Below, in pieces: positions 36,226 to 44,282 of a DNA stretch of 64,000 nucleotides. The stretch's first letter is position 1. Every line of letters starts with the position of its first letter. This DNA is from Streptomyces sp. R33 (GTDB lineage Bacteria > Actinomycetota > Actinomycetes > Streptomycetales > Streptomycetaceae): NCBI RefSeq assembly GCF_041200175.1, contig NZ_CP165727.1:8488001-8552000 (forward strand), in the 5' to 3' direction. A program made the translations under genes and the position numbers. The notes beneath the pieces were generated by a model, which had not been told where the DNA came from, did no database searches, and worked only from the letters and a program-made list of their open reading frames with translations.

Positions 36226-36790
36226 CGCCCTGACAGCTCCGTGGACGCTCTGCCCGCAGACGACGGACCTGGCCAAGGCGCGGGAATGGCTTCAGTCCTG
36301 GACGGACGTGTCGGGCGGGGAGGAAATCCTGGTCAAGCCCCTGAACAGCCGCTATCTGCCCGGATATCGCGGCTGGACCAAGATCAGAAGGCGGGACACC
36401 ACGGAGACGATCGTCGGCGCGATCACCGGCACCCTGACCCGCCCGCAGCTCCTCGTCCTCGGCCGCCACGACCAGAACGGCCGACTGCGCGCGGTCGGCC
36501 GCACCGTACCGCTGCGCCCGGACGTCGCCCGGCAGGTCGCCGAACATCTCACCGCGGCCGCGCCCGGGCGCCCGCGGGAGGGCGTGCGCTTCTCCGCAAC
36601 GTGGGGGAGCCGCGACGTCCTGGACACCACCCTCGTCCACCCCGCTCTGGTCGCCGAGGTCAGGGCCGACCGGGCCATCGACCACGGCGGCGTCTTCCGG
36701 CACCCGCTCCGGTTCCAGCGGCTGCGCCTGGACGTCGGGCTCGTGGACGTGCCCCGGTTCGGCGAGGGTCCGTCCCCGGCCGCAGGGTGA
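36226..36790 (+). pseudogene. ATP-dependent DNA ligase, C-terminal fragment (copy 2)
   Basis: Codons from ALTAPWTLCPQTTDLAKARE to the stop match the last 185 residues of the ligase at 49173-50101, including EILVKPLNSRYLPGYRGWTK (motif V region), IRRRDTTETIVGAITGTLTR and GVFRHPLRFQRLRLDVG. The adenylation domain with the catalytic lysine is absent. The 5' edge abuts a truncated integrase. The 3' flank also resembles that of copy 3, so a longer block was once duplicated. Confidence 0.85.
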
Positions 36791-36892
36791 CGGACAGGGG
36801 AGTGTGCAGTGGCGTTTCGCTGGTGAACCGGCGTGCTCGGGCGGGTGAACCCGGTCCGCACGGCCTGTTGCTGAGGGTGTCGTGGCCGGAAG

Positions 36893-37240
36893 AACCGGCT
36901 GCTGTCGCGGCCGCCGCCTTCGCCCTGACCCTGTCTCTGCCCACAGCCGCGCACGCGGCTGCACAACCGTCCACCCGTCGTCGCCGGAGCAGGCGGCGGG
37001 ACGCGCCGGTTCCGGCTCGAGGACCCGCACCTGCTCCTGGCCAACGAGGCCGAAGACGAGGACCGCCTGTCCGGCTGGTCCACCGACGAGGACGCCGACG
37101 CGCTCGCCGCTCTGTCCGCGGGCGCGTTCGGGCTGCCCGTCAAGCACCTGTCCGCGCCCGGGACGGCGCCCCTTGCCGTCCATGGTGAGGCACGTGTGAT
37201 CGACCGGTTCCGGTCGGGAAGGCATTCGCTGTACTCCTGA
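36893..37240 (+). pseudogene. HNH-nuclease leader remnant fused to unknown C-terminal fragment
   Basis: Immediately after the ligase copy the plus strand encodes a decayed signal peptide (AAVAAAAFALTLSLPTAAHA) equivalent to the leader of the HNH nuclease fragment at 50214, and the spacer also matches. From 36987 a different frame reads TRRFRLEDPHLLLANEAEDE, DRLSGWSTDEDADALAALSA and IDRFRSGRHSLYS, ending at TGA 37240. This looks like the 3' end of an unrelated, unidentified gene. Confidence 0.5.
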
Positions 37241-37356
37241 AGGGTGGTGCAAGCCTTTCCGACCCTCTGTCGCACGTTGGCAGGGAAGGGATTCGCCTGG
37301 CCCAAAAGATCAGCGGCGACCCGCGCGGGCGCCGCGTGTCAGAAGTGGAGTCGTCC

Positions 37357-37800
37357 ATGGCACCCGTACCGAACGGCACCTACACGATCACCCGCCCTCG
37401 TGAGCAACTGCTCACGCTGCTGGACGGGGCATCGGAACCCAAGACACCCGTTGTCCTGCTGCCGCCCACCGGCAACCCCGGCGAGCAGGAATGGCAGCTG
37501 GAGAAACTCAGCAACGGCAACTGCACGATCCGCAATCTCCGCAGCGAAACCTATGTCTCCTACGATGGCGAGCCGGAGACGAACAAGCCGGTCGTCGGAT
37601 ACCCCGAGCCCCGCGAGTGGGCGCTCTACCAGAGCGACCAGCCGCACACCTTCCACGTCGTCGTCCCCGGAGGCCCCGTCGACGGCGTGGAGCTGGCCCT
37701 GGACCTCAGCCTGCTGCGGATCTTCCCGCCCCGTATCGCCCTGAGGCCGCTCGACGTCAGCGACCGAAGCCAGGCGTGGACCTTCGAGTTCATGGAGTAG
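37357..37800 (+). CDS. beta-trefoil protein, possible I66-type protease inhibitor/lectin (147 aa)
   Basis: The 147-aa product begins MAPVPNGTYTITRPREQLLT and shows a beta-trefoil-like rhythm with QEWQLEKLSNGNCTIRNLRS, TYVSYDGEPETNKPVVGYPE and QAWTFEFME. The PNGxYTI opening and WxLE/WxFE endings resemble I66 (macrocypin/clitocypin-like) and ricin-B-like trefoils. It has no signal peptide, so it may act in the cytoplasm. I chose ATG 37357, with GGAG eight bases upstream. A perfect hairpin terminator follows. A second trefoil-like gene lies at 40863. The binding target is unknown. Confidence 0.65.
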   Translation: MAPVPNGTYTITRPREQLLTLLDGASEPKTPVVLLPPTGNPGEQEWQLEKLSNGNCTIRNLRSETYVSYDGEPETNKPVVGYPEPREWALYQSDQPHTFHVVVPGGPVDGVELALDLSLLRIFPPRIALRPLDVSDRSQAWTFEFME

Positions 37801-37811
37801 AGGCGTGAACC

Positions 37812-37844
37812 GGGTGCCCGGGTCGGCAGCCGACCCGGGCACCC
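37812..37844 (+). terminator. hairpin terminator
   Basis: A perfect 15-bp stem, GGGTGCCCGGGTCGG, with a 3-base loop begins 12 bases after the trefoil gene stop. Confidence 0.8.
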
Positions 37845-37855
37845 AGGGTCGAGCA

Positions 37856-37909
37856 GCCTCCACCGACAGGCTCATCGACGCCGCCGCCTACGCGCGGTTG
37901 ATCAGCTGA
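37856..37909 (+). pseudogene. gcvH 3'-end remnant
   Basis: The codons ASTDRLIDAAAYARLIS plus stop, and the next 35 bases (CGCTGGCTCCC onward), match the end and downstream flank of gcvH at 40582-40671 with scattered differences. It is all that remains of a second glycine cleavage H gene, joined directly to a Tn3 transposase end. Confidence 0.8.
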
Positions 37910-37947
37910 CGCTGGCTCCCTCTGCGGCGCCGGCCTCCCGGCGCCTG

Positions 37948-38296
37948 ATGAACCGGCAGCTGACCGTGCAGGAATCCCGCCATCGGCTCGCCCGCGCGAT
38001 CTGCCACGGCGGCCGGGGCCAGATCCGCCAGGCGTACCGCGAGGGCCAGGAGGACCAGCTCGCCGCTCTCAGCCTGGTCCTCTCAACGCCGCGGTGCTGT
38101 GGAACACCCGCTGCCTGGACGCTGCCGTCGCGCGGCTACGCGCCGAGGGCCACGAGATCAAGGACGAGGACGTCGGCCGCCTCTCCATGCTCAAGGACCG
38201 GCACATCAACTTCCTCGGCCGCTACCTGTTCAACATCACCGCCAGCGTCCCTTCCGCGACCCGGACGCGCCCGAGGACGGTGACGAGGAGGAGTAG
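37948..38296 (+). pseudogene. Tn3-family transposase, C-terminal fragment with frameshifts
   Basis: The frames read MNRQLTVQESRHRLARAICH, GGRGQIRQAYREGQEDQLAA, then after a shift near 38085 VLWNTRCLDAAVARLRAEGH, GRLSMLKDRHINFLGRYLFN. A last shift gives DPDAPEDGDEEE to TAG 38296. The HxLxRAI, VLWNTxxLxxA and HINxxGxYxF blocks define the C-terminus of Tn3 transposases. A possible Tn3 N-terminal scrap is at 421-799 on the same strand. Confidence 0.8.
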
Positions 38297-38327
38297 CCCC
38301 GGTCAGTCAAGGGTCACGAGACAGCCT

Positions 38328-38669
38328 TCAGGTCACTGCGTGCTGCCAGCTGCCCGTGCCGACCACCGAGTTCGCGTGGTCGAGACCAGGAGCATCGAGC
38401 GGTCCTGTCAGTGCGGGCCCGTTGTTGAAGCTGAGCTCGATGGTCTGTTTTCCCACCGTGCCTGCGTAGCTGCGGTTGCCGGTCAGGTCGTCTTCTGAGG
38501 AGTAGGTAAGGGTTACGTCACTCGTGAAACTCTCCAGGGGAAGGTTGACTGACGCTTGGAAAGAAACCGTTTTCCGTTCAGGACGAACGTGGCCTCGATC
38601 CTTCTGGGAATCGGGCAGCGGATTTTTCCGATGGCAGTGGGCATGGAGTTTGAGCACCTCATTCTGCAC
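38328..38669 (-). CDS. hypothetical beta-rich protein (113 aa)
   Basis: From ATG 38669 the product starts MQNEVLKLHAHCHRKNPLPD and is followed by alternating hydrophobic strands: KTVSFQASVNLPLESFTSDV, TLTYSSEDDLTGNRSYAGTV and KQTIELSFNNGPALTGPLD. It resembles a small beta-sandwich, but I recognise no family. No signal peptide is visible, and the N-terminal 30 residues are less protein-like, so the true start may be elsewhere or lost. From 38670 to 39074 I see no gene. Confidence 0.45.
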   Translation of the reverse strand: MQNEVLKLHAHCHRKNPLPDSQKDRGHVRPERKTVSFQASVNLPLESFTSDVTLTYSSEDDLTGNRSYAGTVGKQTIELSFNNGPALTGPLDAPGLDHANSVVGTGSWQHAVT

Positions 38670-39074
38670 GTCGGGGGACAGCTACCAGGTGTCTGTCGTG
38701 GTAGCTGATTAGCGAAGGTTCGTTATCCGCAGCCCGATGCGGATATTCGTCACGCGAAGGCAGGATCGTTTCATCATGTGGCGATTCAGTCAGATGGGCG
38801 CAACTCCTTCGCTCGATTCCGGCATGGTGCGCGGGCGAGGTTCCCAGCCGGATATGTCGACGGCTCGATCACAGATCCGGGGTCCGGAGACTCGCACAAA
38901 CGGCCTTTGGCGAGCAAGATCAGTCAGGTCCGCATCCAGAGATCGAGGTGAGGGGAGCGTGGCCGGCCGTCTGGATGGCTGCGACAGCCGGATACTGCCG
39001 TCTCGGCTTCAGCATGAAGGGGCCGGTGCGAGATGCTCCGGCCTCTTCGTCGTCTGTGCGACGCCATCAGCGAC

Positions 39075-39938
39075 TAAGACGTCGTTTCTTATGGCGTGAT
39101 CGTTCGTTGAACCGTGCATGACGGACTTGGTTGAGCGGCTGGTGCCGGATGAGTTGTGGGTCCTGTTTCGGCGGGTGGTGCCGCCGACTGAGGTGATACG
39201 CCCGCAGGGCGGGGGCCGACGGCGGGCGGGTGACCGCGAGGCGCTGGCGGCAATCATCTTCGTGGCGACGTCGGGCTGCACGTGGCGGCAGCTCCCGCCG
39301 GTGTTCGGCCCGAGCTGGCAGACGGTCTACCGACGCTTCGCCCAGTGGAGCAGGGCCCGTGTCTGGGCTCGGCTCCACCGAGTGATCCTCGACGAACTCG
39401 GAGCTCGAGGCGATCTGGACTGGTCGCGGTGCGCGATCGACTCGGTCAGTCTCAGGGCTGCAAAAGGGGGCCACTGACAGGACCGAATCCGACCGACCGC
39501 GGCAAGCCGGGATCGAAAATCCACCTGATCACCGACCGGAATGGACTGCCGATCTCGCTGGGGATCTCGAGCGCCAACATGCACGACAGTCTCGGCCTTG
39601 AACCGCTCGTGCGCGGGATCCCGCCCATCCGGTCCCGCCGCGGCCCACGGCGACGAAGGCCGGCGAAGTTGCACGCCGACAAGGGTTACGACTATCCCCA
39701 TCTGCGTCGATGGCTACGCAAACGCGGCATCCGCCATCGCATCGCGCGCAAGGGGATCGAGTCCTCAATGCGGCTCGGCCGACACCGCTGGGTCGTTGAG
39801 AGAACCGTGTCCTGGCTCGCCGGCTGCCGTCGGCTCCACCGCCGATACGAGCGCAAGGCCGAACACTTCCTCGCCTTTGTTGGCATCGCCGCTGCCCTGA
39901 TCTGCCACCGCCGCCTCACCAAATGAAACGATGTCTAA
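39075..39938 (+). mobile_element. IS5-family (IS427 group) insertion sequence
   Basis: The element of about 0.86 kb has imperfect ends sharing AGACRTCGTTTC (left AGACGTCGTTTC at 39078-39089, complement of GAAACGATGTCT at 39925-39936). It contains a two-frame transposase. Its right end directly abuts the MITE-like element at 39938. Exact boundaries and target duplication are uncertain. Confidence 0.75.
39118..39926 (+). CDS. IS5-family transposase, two frames joined by -1 frameshift
   Basis: The first frame (39118-39477) gives MTDLVERLVPDELWVLFRRV, TSGCTWRQLPPVFGPSWQTV and DWSRCAIDSVSLRAAKGGH. The second (to 39926) continues PLTGPNPTDRGKPGSKIHL, the DDE core HADKGYDYPHLRRWLRKRGI and GRHRWVVERTVSWLAGCRRL. 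The junction is CAAAAGGGGGC, where a -1 slip on AAAAGG yields one transposase of about 269 aa. Programmed frameshifting here is usual for the IS427 group, so it is probably intact and not broken. Confidence 0.88.
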
Positions 39939-40101
39939 AGGCTGTCCCGTAATCCCCGGCGGGCGCACGACGACAGCTACGGCGCCTCGCTGCGTTGTCG
40001 GAACGTCCGCATACGCCCAGTATGCGGACGCCCCTCCGCCTTGCGATGCACCGCATCTGACGCCGTGCGCTGATCCGCCAGGGATTACGGGACAGCCCTT
40101 A
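39938..40101. mobile_element. MITE-like element (about 164 bp)
   Basis: Terminal repeats AAGGCTGTCCCGTAATCCC (left) and the complement of GGGATTACGGGACAGCCCTT (right) enclose a non-coding core. The core itself holds a palindrome, GTCCGCATAC with five bases and GTATGCGGAC. The size, TIRs and lack of a gene fit a non-autonomous transposon. It begins where the IS5 element ends and lies about 150 bp upstream of gcvH. Confidence 0.8.
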
Positions 40102-40254
40102 GGCCGCGGTGAGCTTGAAGGTGAACTGGTTGCGGTCGTCTCTCCGACAGGTTCATCAAGAGCGCAGGGGCGGGTGGTTGGCGTAGCAAGCTATCTCTGG
40201 TGATCGTCCGCATCGGACGGTCGACGGTGCGTCAACGTTCGGATGAATACCGGC

Positions 40255-40635
40255 ATGTCGAATGTGCCTGCTGACCTCAAGTACACCGATGAGCACGAGT
40301 GGATTCGAACGGAGGCCGACGGCACGTTGACGGTCGGCATCACCGACTGGGCGCAGGAAGCGCTGGGCGACATCGTTTTCCTGGAGCTGCCCGAGGTAGG
40401 CAAGAACGTGTACAGCGGGGACGCTATCGGCGTCGTGGAGTCGGTCAAGACCGCCTCTGACTACTACAGCCCGGTCAGCGGCGAGATCGTCGAGGTCAAC
40501 GGGGCGGTCGCGGACACCCCCGAGGCCGTGAACAGCGACGCGTATGCGTGCTGGATCTTCAAGATCAAGCTGGCATCCGGAGCCTCGACCCACAAGCTCA
40601 TCGACGCCGCCGCCTACGCGCGGCTGATCGGCTGA
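40255..40635 (+). CDS. gcvH: glycine cleavage system H protein (126 aa)
   Basis: This lipoyl carrier protein of the glycine cleavage complex shuttles the aminomethyl group between the P, T and L proteins. The sequence shows YTDEHEWIRTEADGTLTVGI, the lipoylation motif GVVESVKTASDYYSPVSGE with the acceptor lysine in ESVKTAS, and AYACWIFKIKL. Length is normal. ATG 40255 (MSNVPADLKY) is preferred; an in-frame ATG lies 12 bases upstream. No gcvT, gcvP or glyA is nearby, so this is a stand-alone, probably extra copy. A remnant of a further copy is at 37856. The MITE upstream may have replaced its promoter. Confidence 0.95.
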   Translation: MSNVPADLKYTDEHEWIRTEADGTLTVGITDWAQEALGDIVFLELPEVGKNVYSGDAIGVVESVKTASDYYSPVSGEIVEVNGAVADTPEAVNSDAYACWIFKIKLASGASTHKLIDAAAYARLIG

Positions 40636-40807
40636 CGCTGGCTCCCTGTGCGGCGCCGGCCTCCCGGTGCCGCACACAAAGTTCGATGAGATCGGTCCCC
40701 GGCTGCTTATCAGCCCTCCCACGGTCAGGTTCGGCCCGTCAGCGGAATTCGACGGCGCCGCGGCCCGTACCCGCCCTGGCGGAAACCGGCCCCCCTCGTA
40801 GACGCGG

Positions 40808-40840
40808 GCGTCCCGCTCCCACGGACGGGAAGCGGGACGC
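40808..40840. terminator. bidirectional hairpin terminator
   Basis: GCGTCCCGCT-CCC pairs with GGGAAGCGGGACGC around a six-base loop, between the convergent gcvH and beta-trefoil genes. It probably terminates both. Confidence 0.75.
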
Positions 40841-40862
40841 CTATAAGCGTGCGGCGGGCGGG

Positions 40863-41429
40863 CTACGCCCGGGCGAAGCGCCAGGACCCGGAGCCGTTGT
40901 CGCGGTTGGCGTAGGCGTTGGTGTAGACACCGTGCAGCCCGGTGGCAGGCGCGGGCGCGCCGCCCATGATTTCCAGCCAGCCCCCGTTGGCCGTGCCGTA
41001 GTTGCTCAGGATGTGCACCACGTCCCCGGTGCGGATCGCGCCGTCCTGGGTCGAGGAGGTCTCGGCGAACAGGAACCACTCGCCGCTGTAGCCCTCGCGG
41101 TTCTGCTTCCCCGACGCGGAGACGCTGTACTTGCCGGAGTTGTAGCCCGCGCCCCCGCTCACGTCGAGGTAGGACGGGGTGCTGTTGTTGTACTGGCTCA
41201 CCAGGAAGACGAGGTCTCCCGAGGTCACCGTTGCCCCGTCGGCCTTACCGCTCGCAGAGGCGATCTTCCAGGTGCCGCTGAGGCCCTCGCATGTGGCGGT
41301 CGAGGCCGTGTCCACCTCGTAGCCAGGACTGGACGGCCCGGGCCCGTTGACCTCCAGGTAGCCGCCCGTCCAGCTCGCGAAGCCGTTCTGCAGGGTGACC
41401 GCGTCCCCGTACTTCAGCTCATTGGCCAT
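40863..41429 (-). CDS. beta-trefoil-like protein (188 aa)
   Basis: From ATG 41429 behind AAGGGG, the product MANELKYGDAVTLQNGFASW contains three similar units with GGYLEVNGPG, PSYLDVSGGAGYNSGKYSVS and GGWLEIMGGAPAP, each preceded by a GDxVxLxS/N strand (SGDLVFLVSQYNN, TGDVVHILSNYG). Threefold internal symmetry suggests a beta-trefoil or propeller-like carbohydrate-binding fold. No signal peptide is present. The role is unknown; it may bind sugars or proteins like the trefoil at 37357. It converges with gcvH. Confidence 0.65.
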   Translation of the reverse strand: MANELKYGDAVTLQNGFASWTGGYLEVNGPGPSSPGYEVDTASTATCEGLSGTWKIASASGKADGATVTSGDLVFLVSQYNNSTPSYLDVSGGAGYNSGKYSVSASGKQNREGYSGEWFLFAETSSTQDGAIRTGDVVHILSNYGTANGGWLEIMGGAPAPATGLHGVYTNAYANRDNGSGSWRFARA

Positions 41430-41634
41430 AGCTGTCCCCTTGTCCTCCTGCGCAGGCTCATGGTTGGCCCGCACACCGTTCAGGAGGCTATCCAGCAGCG
41501 GGGAGGGAACGGCATCAAACGGGTCAAGCTGACTGAAACAGATCACACTGTCGGCGTATATCCACTGAACGTGCCTCATGTGACAGAACGTCTGCTCCTG
41601 GGCTGACCTGCGAGATTAGGTTCACAACCCCAGA

Positions 41635-41815
41635 TGCGATCTCTCGGTTTCGTGACAGTGGTGTGAGAGACGGCGAGGGCTTGTGCGTTGGTGCTGGTCG
41701 GAGTCTGTTTTCGGGGCAGGTCTCACTGTCATGGATGTGAGAGTTCTCGGCGATTCCACTGTCATGGGGTGGTATCCGTGCAGGTGGCGCACTGACACAA
41801 AACCGAGAGATCGCA
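41635..41815. mobile_element. MITE-like element (181 bp) at a regulator start
   Basis: A 24-bp terminal inverted repeat starts TGCGATCTCTCGGTTT (left, 41635-41658) and matches the complement of 41792-41815 with two mismatches. The core is non-coding. The right end stops three bases before the ATG of the TetR pseudogene at 41819, so the element lies where that gene's promoter and ribosome site should be. Confidence 0.75.
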
Positions 41816-41818
41816 CCC

Positions 41819-42407
41819 ATGACGCCCGCGACCACCCCCGCCGCCCCGGCACCCGCGACCGCCTGGTCCGCACCGCGTCCCGCCTCATGCAGCACGGCGG
41901 GTACGAGAGCACCCCGGTGAAGCAGCTGGTCAAGGAGGCAGAAGCCACCCTCGGCTCGCTCTACCACTTCTTCCCCGGCGGCAAGCAGGAGCTCGCGGTC
42001 GCCGCCATCGCCTTCGGCGACCAGGAGTTCGCCGCCCTCCTCGCACGCGGCCTCGACTCACGCACCGATCCCGCCGAGGCAGTCGAAGCCGTGGCCGTCC
42101 TCCTCGCGGAAGCCCTACGGGACTCCACCTGGCTCGACGGCTGCCCGGTTACGGCCACGGCCCTGGAGTCGGTGGGCCGCATGCCCGACCTCCAGACCGC
42201 CTGCGCGGCGGCCTTCGCGAACTGGCGCCTGCTGGTCCAGCAGAAGCTGCTCGCACACGGCCACTCCAAAGACAACGGCCGCGACCTGGCCCTCACCGTC
42301 ATCAGCACCCTGGAAGGCGCGGAAATGGCCGCCCAGGTCAGCCAGAGCCAAACCCCGTCCTGGTCGCCGGCCGCCACCTCGCCCGCCTGATCTCCGCGTA
42401 CGCCTGA
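41819..42407 (+). pseudogene. TetR-family regulator with two frameshifts
   Basis: ATG 41819 opens MTPATTPAAP, but the helix-turn-helix (RDRLVRTASRLMQHGGYEST, then VKQLVKEAEATLGSLYHFFP) is in another frame, shifted in a C run near 41850. The ligand domain shows DGCPVTATALESVG and CAAAFANWRLLVQQKLL, typical of the LmrA/YxaF-like group. The natural end, VAGRHLARLISAYA, lies in a third frame after a shift near 42350. As read it is broken, and the MITE at 41635-41815 may have removed its expression signals. Confidence 0.75.
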
Positions 42408-42585
42408 CGGCTCAGCAGCTCAGCCCTGCCTGGGGAACAACGGCAGGTCGACGTGCCGCACCGTGTACGCCCTTCGTCACCGGCGCGTACGGCGCCGGCG
42501 CCGTGCACGTCCCCACCTCCGCGTCCCGAGGCTCCTTCTCACCGGCGGGCAATCTGATACCACGCTCTCCGGGCTGGGGGGCTAG

Positions 42586-43556
42586 ACGAGTAAGTCCGAA
42601 GTGCTGGTCAGTGGTCGTAGGCGATGAGTGACCTGGTTAACGGTGTTCCGTTGGCCCGGTTGTGCCAGATCGCCGCGGTCAGGGCCAGGATCCGTTGCCC
42701 GACGCGGGCCAGGACTCCGGCTGGGGTCCTGGCTCCGTGGCGTTCGAGGTCGAGCTGGCCCTTGAGGGTGTCGTTGACCGACTCGATCAGCTGGCGGACC
42801 GGCTTGAGCAGGTGCTCGCCGGGCCGGGGTGTGCGGTTGCGGTAGCTGGGCCGGAGCAGGGTCAGGCCGTGGTCGGTCATGAAGGCGTCGAGGTGCTTGG
42901 AGACGTAGCCCTTGTCGCCGATGACGGTCTGCCCGGGGTGTGTGGCCAGCAGATCGGCGTCCTGGGTGAGCATGGCGGCCAGGACTTCCCGCTCGTCCGT
43001 TTTCGGGTTGGCCAGGGCCCAGGCGACCGGGAGTCCGCCGGGGGTGCAGAGCAGGTGCAGGCGAAGACCCCAGAAGAACCGCGAGTGCGAGGGGCAGTAG
43101 GAGTAGGCGGCCCAGCCGGCCAGGTCGGACCGCTTGACGGTGGGCCGGGACCGGGCGCACTCCACCGGGGTGGAGTCCACGATCCACACGTCGTCGTGCC
43201 ACAGATCGGTGTCCCGGGCCAGGGTTCGGATGAACCGGCCGATCAGTCTGTTCGCGGCCCGCAGGCGCTTGTTGTAGCCGGACTGCCCGGGCAGGTAGGG
43301 GAACTCGGCGGCCAGATGGCAGCGAGCGAAACGCAGCCACCTGGCCTCGGAGACGAAGCCGAGCACGGCCTGCATCACCGCAAGCGTCAACAGCTCGGCA
43401 TCCGTCAGCCTCGGAGGACGGCCCGGCCGCCGCGTGCCTGCCAGAGAGTCATCGATCCTCACGTACAGTGCTGTCGCGAGGGTTTCGAGGTTTGTCGTCA
43501 CAAGCGAACCAACGAGACCCTCGCTTCATGCGCTCGAAGACTTCGGACTTACTCGT
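42586..43556 (-). mobile_element. IS982-family insertion sequence, complete
   Basis: The 971-bp element is bounded by ACGAGTAAGTCCGAAGT and its exact complement, with CTAG directly outside both ends (42582-42585 and 43557-43560). It contains one intact transposase gene on the minus strand. Confidence 0.9.
42608..43501 (-). CDS. IS982-family transposase (297 aa)
   Basis: The product begins MTTNLETLATALYVRIDDSL and has the DDE core of IS982 transposases: WIVDSTPVECARSRPTVKRS with the first Asp, TVIGDKGYVSKHLDAFMTDH with the second, and VRQLIESVNDTLKGQLDLER with the Glu. The length is normal for the family and the frame is open. It sits between matching inverted repeats, so it should be functional. 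Confidence 0.92.
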   Translation of the reverse strand: MTTNLETLATALYVRIDDSLAGTRRPGRPPRLTDAELLTLAVMQAVLGFVSEARWLRFARCHLAAEFPYLPGQSGYNKRLRAANRLIGRFIRTLARDTDLWHDDVWIVDSTPVECARSRPTVKRSDLAGWAAYSYCPSHSRFFWGLRLHLLCTPGGLPVAWALANPKTDEREVLAAMLTQDADLLATHPGQTVIGDKGYVSKHLDAFMTDHGLTLLRPSYRNRTPRPGEHLLKPVRQLIESVNDTLKGQLDLERHGARTPAGVLARVGQRILALTAAIWHNRANGTPLTRSLIAYDH

Positions 43557-43632
43557 CTAGAGCACGCGAGCGTGCCGGTTCGCCGGCCCGTCGGGTGGGC
43601 AGTGACTCGCGACGGGGGCGATCGGTTAGGCG

Positions 43633-43880
43633 ATGACTGACGCCAGTGCCAAACCCCCCGGTGGGCGCCGGGCCGGGCGAGGCTGCCGGACCGGCCGGCC
43701 GTGGCCCCGACCCCGGCCGTTCGGCAGGCATCGATCCGTCCGTACGCAAGACGGTCGAGCAGATCCTTCAGGCGGTCCGCGCTGGCGACGACGCGGCCGT
43801 CCGCATTGGCTGACCTGGCCGCCGTCGCGGACTCCGCCGCCCTGCTCTACCTCCGCGAGCGGCTGTACGCGACGCTGTGA
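43633..43880 (+). pseudogene. small unidentified gene with frameshift
   Basis: After GTG/ATG codons near 43633 the frame reads MTDASAKPPGGRRAGRG. A protein-like stretch IDPSVRKTVEQILQAVRAGD, DAAVR then runs into a stop, and LADLAAVADSAALLYLRERL YATL continues in another frame to TGA 43880. The helical end looks genuine. No family is recognised. From 43881 to 44282 I see no supported gene. Confidence 0.35.
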
Positions 43881-44282
43881 CCTGCGGCCGGTGCGGCGGC
43901 GATCACGCCCGGTCGGCCAGCGATGCGGCGCCCAGCAGCTCCTCAGCGGCGCGGGATCGTCTGGCGGTCGGGTTTCCGTTTACCGCCACGGGCGGTCTAC
44001 CTCCGGCTCGGGACACTGACTGCCAGCCACAGGATCGCCGCGGCCAGGCCCCGGGAAGATGCCTTCGCCGCGCAGTGATGATCAACGGGGCCCTGTCAGC
44101 GAGTGTCACGGCGCGCGAGTACAGCCGCGTGCATTGCCCGAGCAGCGTTCACCCGGATGCCATGACCTTCCACCTCTCTGGAAGCGACGGACTGCGCTGG
44201 TCGGGTGCGCTGCCTGGTGCCATGGTGGGGATAGCAGCTGTGACCGGGTGCCATCGAGTCCGCGCACGGGGAGGTGTCGGGT

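Noticed and set aside
39118..39926. Two-frame IS5 transposase as a pseudogene
   Set aside because: The AAAAGGGGG junction and -1 shift fit the programmed frameshift usual in this group, so it is treated as intact.
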